Assembly (NCBI GenBank): GCA_004335635.1
Contig: QAXH01004846.1
Coordinates: forward strand, 1-29,710
From: Chloromonas sp. AAM2
Lineage: Eukaryota > Chlorophyta > Chlorophyceae > Chlamydomonadales > Chlamydomonadaceae
DNA length: 29,710 nucleotides
Direction: 5' to 3'
Part shown: piece by piece, positions 1-10,500 of the stretch
Numbering within the stretch: position 1 is the first letter of the stretch
Layout: the number at the start of each line of letters is the position of its first letter
Notes under the pieces: model-generated
What the model saw: the letters and a program-made list of their open reading frames with translations, nothing else
What the model was told of the DNA's origin: nothing
Databases searched by the model: none
Position numbers and translations under genes: made by a program

Positions 1-597
1 TGTGCAGGGAAGGCTGATCTACAGCCTGGAGAGAAGGGCGCAAGCGGAAGGGTGTCCAAGGGCACACGAGTGGGCAAATCCAAGGGCGGTGAGTGGCAAG
101 GCCCTGCACGCGCATTTGCTGCCGTGATGTGCCGCGCCGTGTTCTGTTTGCATCGCTGATCAGTGTTTTCCACTGGCACGGCTACGCCCTCGTTGAAGCT
201 GTCGAGAAGCTAGCACAGGTCTTAAGACATACATGTTCACAGGCAGACAGAAGCGCGACCTGAGACAGAGGCCCAACGTGTGTGGCCGCGCGTACATATT
301 CATGAGCGGACAGGTGCATGACTTCAGAAAAGTACGAACACTCGCGGGTGTATTAAACTGTCTTCAGCCGCTCACTGCGATGCAGGATCCAGGGCCACTG
401 GCGCAGCAGGCAAGGGCGGCAGCGGACCCAAACGCAGCTACTGCAACCGCTGCTCGGCTGAGCAGGGCAAGTTAGTCAGCAAGGAGGAGTGCAGCGTCAG
501 CCATGCACCCTACCCACCGGGCCTAGAAGGTCAGCAGCAGAAAACAGCCAACACAAGAGCAGTGGACAGGCTGGTGAAGCAGCAATCAATTGGTTAA
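1..597 (+). CDS. 3' part of an unidentified basic, Cys-containing protein (partial at left edge)
   Basis: Two exons are proposed: 1-88 (possibly from an acceptor at 4-7) and 386-597. The first ends at a strong GTGAGT donor (89-94). The second starts after a TGCAG acceptor (381-385). The join is in phase (G|GA) and reads to a TAA stop at 595-597. The product is rich in Gly, Lys, Arg and Ser (for example KSKGG and GKGGSGPKRS) and then has a YCNRC pair about 25 residues into exon 2, with a further Cys downstream, so a small zinc-binding element is possible. I do not recognise the family. A TGTAA poly(A) signal lies 108 bases after the stop, which supports a real 3' end here. The gene converges with LIG1. 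An alternative splice inside the last 70 codons cannot be excluded. Confidence 0.45.
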
Positions 598-704
598 CGG
601 GTGTTGTTGTTGTGCTACAGGCAAGCAAACTTATACGCCCAGAACTTCCCCCGGCCTGCATGTGGGTATTCTGTGCCAGAAATCCACCCAGTTTTGGCGG
701 TGCT

Positions 705-709
705 TGTAA
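705..709 (+). terminator. TGTAA poly(A) signal of the left-edge gene
   Basis: TGTAA on the plus strand, 108 bases downstream of the TAA stop at 595-597. TGTAA is the usual polyadenylation signal of chlorophycean algae. The position is seen directly; the function is inferred from the family convention. Confidence 0.5.
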
Positions 710-1549
710 CATGGCCGACCTCGTTAAGGTTCAAACCAATTTAACGTTTTGTCGTCACAATGTTGCTCCAAACAACAGACATCGCCTGATGGGTTCAAAG
801 CAACAGCTTGTCTGTACGGGTTGCCATGACACATCACATCACATGCAAAACGCCTTGAACAGGCAACAGCATGGCCTCCCGTACGAGGTGCCCTGTCCAT
901 TTCCCTGCTTTATCCCATTGCCACCATTCCTTTGCCTTGCTTTCACACATCTGTCGTGCTTTGTCCATGTCCTGGGAGGCGCAGAACGACCTTCAAACCA
1001 CAGAGAGGGTAGAACCAAACCAAGAGACGGGGATCATCCTTGAAAAAGGATCAATCAGCAATCAAGGAGCAATTGATCATATCACTCACTCGTCTTCGTC
1101 CTTTTTGCTAGGCGTGTGAACATGCCACGGGAACCACACTGATGCTGGTACAACATGTTGCACGTACCCCGCAAGTGCTCTGTCTGCCCTTAGAACATGC
1201 CCTTGCAACATGCAGTTGGATGTAAACGAGAGGCAGAACGATGCCTATGTCCCTGCAAGGCTTCGGGCCAGAGCCAAGCTGCGTCCTTGGGCACAAAACA
1301 CAAACAACAACCTTTAACAAGTAGAACTCAAGGAACAAGATCATCCGTGGAATGAGCCTTGCAGCCAAACATTGGTAATTCCTTGCCAGTGACACTGCCA
1401 GACCATCCTTCGTCGTGTCGATTTGTCCAGGTATGTCGGCCTTAGTGTTGGTACGAGCAAATTGCTTTGCCTGGCCTTATGATGGCATTGCAGCAGGTCT
1501 TCCTGACGCCATCAGCCGTGCAACACCCTATGGCCTGACCCGCTTGGCT
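710..1549. other. Intergenic region between two convergent 3' ends
   Basis: This stretch lies between the stop of the left-edge plus-strand gene and the LIG1 stop codon. The short ORFs here show no recognisable family, no consistent splice signals and no codon pattern like the flanking genes. It probably holds the LIG1 3' UTR. I saw no minus-strand TGTAA (plus-strand TTACA) close to the LIG1 stop, so the LIG1 polyadenylation site is not located. Confidence 0.5.
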
Positions 1550-4500
1550 TCACTCGTCTGCTTCAGCTGCTTTCTTCCTCCTCACGACGGCCTGATTCTG
1601 GTACATCTCGGCAATCTGCGAGGAAAGTGAGCACAACATTTGCTGAGCTCAGGATGTGGACCAAACTGGACTGTGACATACATCAGTCAAAGCAACTGAG
1701 CAGTTTCAACGCCCTTGCCATGGTGAAGCCGCAGCAAATCAAAACGGGAGGCTGTTGACCAGACTGCAGCAGCCACTTAGCAGTTGATGCCTTGTGAAAC
1801 AACCAACACCACGCTACAGTATGAAGACAGCGTGCCGATTCTTAGCTTCCATGCTTACTACGTTGGACCAGCATGCACACGCGCCATAAGCACACCGTAT
1901 GCACACTGCAGGCGAAGGACCGCAAGTGAGTATCTCAAATGCCTCTCACAGCAAATCAATCTGCTGTGTTCTTCCCAATACCCTGCCGCCAATTTCCGGC
2001 AACCCTTTCCTTTCCTACCTGCTCAGCGCTGGTTGTGTCCTCGGGCCCCTTGTCCTCCCGGATGCGCACCAGCCGCGGGAAGCGGATGCTGATGCCCTTG
2101 TTCGGGTCGACCAGCCCCAGGGCTGCCTTGTACTTGGGGCTGATGGATATGTCAGCGGCCTTCACCTCCCACACCTACAAGTTAAGTTGATAGACAGTTT
2201 TCACATAAGCCCATGTTCAACCAAAAGGCCATTGCCAAGGGATTCCTTTTCCTTGAGAATTCGTCCAGCCTGGGAGGTGTAAACAAAAGGGGCACAAAAT
2301 GCGAACGAAAGCTTTTGTAGGGCACAGGACAAGGGAAAGACGAGGCATGGCCAATACATAATGTGAGTGAGTGATTAGCACGTGCGAGTAAGAATAACAG
2401 GAAACATGACTCAACAGCACCAGCCAACGATCGCTGTGCTTGTGCAGGGCACTCTGGCACAGGCAGGTTTTTGTAGTTGTGGCAGAGGTAGGAGCAGGGA
2501 ATACTGCGACATCACGCTTGGCTCGAGATGCACTGAAGGCTATGTGGGTGCTAAAAAGGAACTGACACCCGGTGATCCGAGACACTCGGCTGGGCGGTAG
2601 TTGTGCGGCTGGACAACTCGAAGACAATGTGCCCTACAGCTCAAGTTGGTCTCCGTCACCTTGCCCTCATGTGGTCTGCATCCCACGCCCGCCCCGGTAC
2701 ATGTGTGAGTTGCCCCACGGTACAGAACTTTTGCTGTGGTGCGCCCATGACATGTGCTAGCACACTGATACTTTCCTGAACGACACTTGCCCTGGCCGGT
2801 CATCCGCGCACCCTGGCCCGCGCACCACTTTAGCGTCGAACCAGACGTCCGGCTTCTCGGCCTGGTCCCACGTGTAGTACTTGCGGGGGCCAGGGACCTC
2901 GAGCGGCCGCAGGGTTTCAGCGATAGCCTGAGGGGGAAAACAAGGGGCGAGCGAGACTGGTGTGACGATGCATGTTATGACAAGTCAAGGTCACTGAAAA
3001 ACAGCCGCTTGCTGACCATTAAAAACCTCAATCTAAAGAGGGGACTGCTGGTATAACAAGAACGATCTCAGACTACTCAGACCCAGACCTCCAGACACCT
3101 CTCGCGTTAGAGCCAATGCTGGCAGCCTGACACCCAACGAACAAGTGAACGCAGCAGGCCAATCGCCACCTATGCAGACCCACAACCACCAGCACACCAG
3201 CAACACACTCCAAGACTCTTGGCAAGAGTTTCACAACGTCTTACCCATCAGCACATGATCACCGAAGACGGACAATCCCGGGCCATCTCCGTCTCCGCTG
3301 ATCATGCCTATGCCCAGCCATCATCAACAATCCCACGCATGCCCAGATGCCCCTCACACACTGTCCAACTCCGCTCGTACCTTCAGCTGCACTTCACTGA
3401 ATCCTGTGCCAATCTTGGATATGGTCTGGTACGTCTCAGACTCTGAATCGTAGATCGCCAGCAGGAACGCACCGAACACGCCTGTGCGCTTGCCGGTGCC
3501 ATGAAAACCGCCCACAACCACAACGTCAATGGTGTCTCCAACGCCCTCCATGTAATCCTTCTTTAACTGCAGTATCGAAATTGCAAGTTTGCAGGTCTAG
3601 GCTTTCTGTCCATCCAAACATGAGACATTCCAAAGGGACCAAGTGGCACCGGATGCTATTGTACGGCTATCGTATTTGTCCAGCTGATAGCTCACAGGAT
3701 TGATCCTTAGATGTGACAGGAACGACACCCTGAGTGGGAACAATAGGGCACTCAGAGCTCACACCCAGGCCAAGTGTGCAGGCCTCGTTCAGAAGACGTG
3801 AGCATCGCCAAAAAAGGTGTGCCTTTCCAAAGCCCGTTTGCACCTTGGTCAAGTCGTCCACACGTCTCGTTATTACCTTGAGCCAATGTGACGATCTCTT
3901 GGCTGGCTCGTATGTATCATCCATTGTCTTAACAATGAGGCCTTCGGTGGCTGCCTCCACCGACTCATCCAGGAACACCTGCACGGAGCCATGCAGAGAG
4001 CGGGTGAGCATGCACGCTCGCACGCACAAGACGAGCAGAGGACATGCAGACAGCGGGTGAGCATGCATGTTCGCACACATGACGAGCAGAGGACATGCAG
4101 ACGAGTGAGGTGCGTTGCAGCATATACTAGATGCATGCGCATGGCGCGAACTGAATCACACAAGGTTTGATCATCAAGCAATGTCTGTCATGACTCATAG
4201 CGTCCAAGAGGGCTGCAGAGTAAAATTTTAAAGGCCTCGAACTGCTCATCACAGTAGTAGGATCTGAAAGGCGGAGCAATCACAGGGACTGTCAGCCATG
4301 CACACATTAAGAGTCAAACAAACCTGCAGCTCTTCTATGTCGTTGGATGTCTTTGCAATAGCGTACTGGAGCTCTCCCTCCTTCTCCTGTGAGAGATCAA
4401 GCACAGACCCATGGATGTGAGAGTGAGAGGCATTCACTCACGCCTGAGCACATGGAGCGCAGGTCAGTGAGATGAGTGCTCCATGCGATCTGAACAAGTC

Positions 4501-7500
4501 AGCGGACAGGTGCACCGATGTTGATTGCAACGTGTGACGAGTGCAGATGACATAAGTGTGTGATGAAGCTATGAGCGCAACAAATAAGAAGAAGGCCAAG
4601 TGTGCCTCAGAGCAAGCTTACAACACTGCCCCCCACGCCAGGGTCAACAAGTGCATCAAAAAAGCTGCCTTTGGCGGCTCCAGCTTGAATACCTTCTCCG
4701 GCGAGCACGTTCAAATCTGCCCAGTGTACGTGAGAACGCACCCTGTTCCCAACCCTGTGTCTAAAACCAGCCTGCAGCGACTCGAGTGCGCATTCCGCAC
4801 CTACTCAAAACTCTTGCCGCAACTTCAACCTGGACAGGCTATAGGCCCCTTTGACTGCTGCACATAACGCCCCACCATGACAGAGGAGTACAGTGCCTCC
4901 CTTCTCTTCGTGAGCGCTTCCTGCAGTAGCGACTGTCCGTTTAAGTACAGGCAGTCGAAGGCGTACACCTTGACCTGCACCTTGATGTCGGCGATGACAA
5001 CGTCCTTTCGCTTGCGGGTGGACAGGGTCTGTGCAGGGACAAAGTGAGGCACTTGAAAGGCAGGTTGAGCGACAGAATGTATGCATGTATGGGGGTTGCA
5101 AACCAAAGCATGGGGTTGCAAGTTGGTTTGGTTCAGATACGCTTCAGGGCCTGAACGGAGAAGCGCCTTCACATCAACTTTCAACGTTTGCGTGATTTAC
5201 ACAAGGCTGCGTGCCCACGGCGGGACGGGGTGTGCAAAGGCTGTGGTGTGCGTGTGTTTCCTGGCGGTGGCCGAGGCACATATGCAGAGGACTGACAATC
5301 CTGGTAATGGTTCCAGGACTGGCGCAAGTACCATTCATCAGCGCTCGATTGCAAGGCGCTCCACGCTGTGGTTACCGCACACTCGACAGCAACGGGTCAC
5401 CAACAGTCACCCAATCAGTGCTGCAATTCACACACGAAAACTGATATAGAGGAAATCCGCGTGATTTTGAGGGCGCTGGGCAAAACAAGTCCCTGGTTCA
5501 ACTTGTGTCTGCTCTGTGTGACGATACAGATGTTGAAATGCACACGTACTTGTTAGGGTTCAGCGCTGTTCCGCACCTGAAACGGCAAGATCTTCTTGCT
5601 GACTGGGTCCCAAGCCACCGCCTCCCCGTCCAGCACGGCCGAGTCCACCCCGGGCGCCAACAGGCCGGGCATGCGCGCCGCAATGTCAGGGTACTTGCCC
5701 GTCATGTTCTCTGAAGACCTGAGAGGGGCGAAGAAGCAGGAATGTTCATGTTCTGACGCTTTTTCCCATGCCAATTGGATCATGAACTCATAAAGTGACT
5801 GTCCGAAAATTGCGGGACACATTCCTGAGGGGGCCAAGGGGCAAGACTGAGCCATCCCAGCAGGCATGCTACACTGTAACAGAGGCACGAGGGCAGGCAG
5901 TTGACGAACTGGACCAGCCCAGCTTGCCACACGGCGCTAAACCCTGCTACCATCCCGCGTAACTGTCTAAGCTGCCTGACTACCACCACCATCATGTCAC
6001 TGTTTGCTTTGGCCCTTGGACCTGAAGATTGAACAAAACATGGGTCTCAAACTAGCCCTCTGGACACAAGCCTTCTCTCTCTCAGCGACTCACCGGCTGA
6101 AGATCATGACTTTCTTGCCTCCATCCCATACGTGTATCTGCGCCCTCTCCCCGTCATACTTGTACTCCGAGGTAAACACCTTCCCTTCAAACTTATCGAT
6201 CACCTCAGCAACACCTGAAGCGCACAACACACACATATGCTGTGATCAGGCTTGAGTGTTCACAATATCACACACATTGGCGGAGGCGCTGGTAACCAGG
6301 CCAAAGACACTTCGTCTGTATTATCCAGCGACACACACTATCGCCACGATGCATTCAGATGTACGCTTCAGTTTGACTTGGTTTGTGGCTGGTGCAGACA
6401 GCCTGAACTGGACGAACTGGACAGGGTGTGCAGTGCTATCCGGATGTTCGGTGCTCTTCCTTGTCTTGCTACGGTCCAGAGTGGAAAACATATCGAACCT
6501 CTGCCACCCTGCTGCATGGCCAACCTGTGCTCAATGCTAAGGCGCACTGAACCAGGGAAAGCAGCAGTTTGCTTCCTCTTCTCACCGACTGTTGGCTTTG
6601 CAAGCATGGGCTTGACCGGCACAGAGGGCATGAAGTGGCAGTGCTTGCCCAGGTCCCACAGACCATGCTCGAGCAAGGCGGGAATCAACTGCAAACGTGC
6701 ATATGCATGCTGTACTACTGTACATTGCTCTGCAAACTTGCATGTCATACACGCGCACGCGCACACGCACACACACACACGCACGCGCATACACACACAT
6801 ACATGCATGCATACATACATGCATACAAGTCATACATTGCTCTGCAAGCGCAAAGTGTGGTTTTGTGTGTGCACTCAGTGAGTGTACTTTGGAACGGCTC
6901 ATTTGCTGTAAAACACTTGCAGGGTCCCTTTAACACAGCAGGTGGACAACACGCCAGTGAACAATATTGTTGTGTTCTCCCATGTATGTCAGAGACGGTG
7001 AGAGCGTGACAGGGGGAAGACCTGAGAGCTCCAAGCAGCACCATGGCTGTGATCTTGGCGTCCTGTTTTTGGCCAAGACACCAAACCTGGCATATGCAAT
7101 GTATGACCCTTTACCCACCTTATCATAAGACGGGCACTCAGAGTAGGCTGCCTTGACACACTGTACTGCCTGCTCCAACTGATCAGCCAAGGCAGAGATG
7201 TTGTCCTGCATGCACAAACATACACGCATCGTCTGACTATCTCATACACACATCCTCTGACTTTCTCATCACGGTGATGGCTCTACACAAGCTTGCTGCA
7301 AAGCGCTCTGTGTGTGCAACAACGACCGCATTCAATCTGCCATCCAAGTAGACGCCTGATAGGAAGGTGTCAGCTTGCAGAGAAGAAAAGCACAATAATT
7401 ATATAATCCCTACAGCATTCACATGCTGCGTTCCAGTGTGGCTGGTATGCACATCGGCACATGACAACCACGCTTGGGATTTGCCACAGAGCACCAGGCA

Positions 7501-10500
7501 GCGCTAGCGTGCATGGTACATGGCTCATTTGATCAACCTACATGTACAGCAGCACGACCGGAGTACCGGGTGCCTACATATACACGGCACATGCACCGCC
7601 CTGACCTACCCTGAGCAATACGAACGCAGCGAACAAGGGAGGCAAGATAGGCCAGTCGGCAAGGCAGAACAGAAAACAAGCCACCTAGGCTTACGACCCA
7701 AAGGCTTGCACACCCAATATATGTAAATATCAAGATCAGCGGAATATCCACATCAGGTATAGGTCTCAGTGTACCCAAGTATGTATTCCTTACTTACCTT
7801 GCCCTTCGCCACCCCCTCCCTGTGGAGCAGTACTGCATGTGCCAGCGCAACCAGCACACTCTGCTCAGCCAGGCCAATGCGCAGCTTGGACTGCGCACAG
7901 TTGCACACGCACAACTGTCGTGCAAGCCCGAACCAAACTGTGTAAATTGTATAGTGCATGTCTTGTTATTTGTATTTCTTGTGAACTTGAAAATTGTCGG
8001 TAGTTTGTATATATTGTATTTGTATATAAATTATTGTGTACTTTGGTGTGACATGTTACATCGGGAGCGTAGTGTCCATGTAAACAGGGTGAAACCGCCC
8101 TGCAAGGAGTGAGAATGCTATCAGGCTGTCAGCAAGACAAAGGTGAATATCGTCTGGACCAGCCCAGGCCGGAACGAGAAGGCGAAGGCAAAGCCTTGCA
8201 GACCAACAAAGGCCTTACCAGCAGGGACCTGACGGCGTATCCCGTCTCGTTGCCTTTGCTTGCCGATAGCAGCTTGACCACCATAGCCTGCTTCTTTTCC
8301 TGGCTCTTGGATCCAGAGCACTCGGCAATGTCCTTGAATGCCTGCCAAGGAATCGCGAGCGTGTGTGTGTGTATGTGTGCCACATCTGGATCGTCCCACC
8401 AAATGTACAGAAGTTCACAGAGTGAGCGTGCACAGGGGTCAATGCAGTGTCTTTTTCGCATCCGTATGGAACAGAAGTGCTGGTTGAACAAGTTGCCACA
8501 GCAAACGCGCGCAGGATGAGATTAGAGCTCAAATGCAGGGACGAGTGCGGTATACACAGGGAAGGTGGTGGGCAAGGCACATACTGTGGCAGACCACCCT
8601 GCATTGACGCGAGAAGCGCAGGCTTAATCAAGTAAAGGGCTTGAAAAACGCAGCCTGCAGGTACTGGGTCAAATAGCAAGTGGTATCAGTTGCCTACGCA
8701 TTACTAACCCTACCAATGGCTTCCTTCCCACCTTAAACACTCCTCGGACAGTGAGTGGCTTGGGCGCAAAGAGCGGTTTCTGAGTTGACTTGGCGTTGAC
8801 TGCCACTGTGCCCCAGTCGCCCGCTTCTTGAAAATCTTTCTTCAGCGAGTCTTCATTGCGCCCTGTGCTGTGAGCTAGTGCCTGTGCGACAATACGCAAT
8901 TGCAAGAATCTACTGCCATACAAAGCAACTGAGCTGTGTACTGTACCGCCAGCTGGAGTCTACAAGTCAGTACTTGAACAGATGGACGTTTGACATGACG
9001 ATATGCATCATGTACAGCCTTCCCTCCTGCCTTGCCGTCTTCTCCTTATTGGTCTGGTCAGACGCCCGCTGCACTGTTGCCCTGCAATCCTCTGGCAGCC
9101 TACCTCCCCGTCCCTTTTGTGCTGTCGCCCGGCTTGGACCCATCAAATACACTATGCCACGCGCAAGCCGTGACTTGCCACCCGTCGCTTCACTCGTTTG
9201 TTCTCACCCGCTGAGCGGAATCTTACACGCTTCTTCTTCGTGTTTATCCTACATCTCAATACCGTGTACTCAACTAACCACGAGTAAGATTGTGCCAAAG
9301 CGTATTGAAGCACTGGATGATATGTATTAACACGTATCATGATGCGTAGCCATACCCGACAGTGATATGCCTGGCACGACCCTAACCACAACTAATCACC
9401 TTGACGAGCAGTGCTTCCCCCAGTCCCAGCTCCACGCCATGGTGGTCCGGCTCCACCTTGTTGACGCACATGTAGACGGCGGGCAGCAGGTCCTCGGGCG
9501 TGGTGCTCAGGATGGCGCGGAAACAACTCGTCTGCGAACAAGTCAAGGACGGCAGGAGCAGAAGCGCACGCAGTCTTGCCGCAGACCATGTGTAGGCAAC
9601 ATACCTCTTTCACTTGATTTGGTGGCAATCTGCGGCAAGCCGATGCAATCATCACTCTTGGGCAACCAATCCAAGGACCACTTTCTCGGACTCGTGTTGC
9701 TAGTGACGACAGTCATACGTGACCATGAAAGGCCATGTAATGATGATGATGATGATGTGTCGATGTCGATGATGACAATGATGATGATGTTGGAACCAAG
9801 GACAGCAGAAGCAGAAGCGCAGGCGGCCTTGCAACAGATCGTGGTAAGGCAACATACCTCGCATGGCTTGTGTTTTCACTTGTTTTCACTAAAGGATTCA
9901 TGCAGCTCAATGCGATCAAATCACGACCTACTTTCACCCGCAAACTGCATCAATGCCTGCTGAAGGGCAATAGTCAACATTGTATGAATACATGCAAGTC
10001 ACAAAGCCACTGGAAGCTACCAGGGGACCACCCTTGCCCCAAGTTCTACGCAGGCCGGATTGACTGCTCACCAGTTTGCTCGTGATTTCCAGCCGCTTGG
10101 ATGTCTCTGCTATGTCTTCCAGCGTATCGGCAAAGAACCCGTACGGCACAGGCTCGTTGGCCTTCCACGTGCAAAGCGAGGGGATGTCCGCCTGGCAGGC
10201 CTGTTTGGCAGCCTCCAGGGCACCCGAGCCAACACCGTCAACCTGTACAGGGCAGGGCAGAGGAAGAGCATGTTTACTCCTGATTTCGATTGAGTACAGT
10301 TGTGAGCTTTCCTTGTACACCCGTGACCCATACCCCCACCCCCCTGTTCCTAACCAGCTCAGAATGGACCCAGAATTTGAATGTAAGCTCCTTGAAACTG
10401 GGCTACTCCCGTAAGGGATCAAAAGTTACGGAAGGGCATTGGCCCCTGTGGTATAGCTGTGAATTCAAGCACTTGGCGTAGGCATGCACGACACTTATCC

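Noticed and set aside
489..1043. Plus-strand ORF of 184 codons downstream of the left-edge gene
   Set aside because: It is in a different frame from the supported exon, passes through the TGTAA signal and 3' flank, and has no recognisable motifs.
6252..6881. Long plus-strand ORF (209 codons) opposite LIG1
   Set aside because: It overlaps LIG1 exon 13 on the other strand and runs through a CA microsatellite (His/Thr repeats); no domain is recognised, so it is a shadow.
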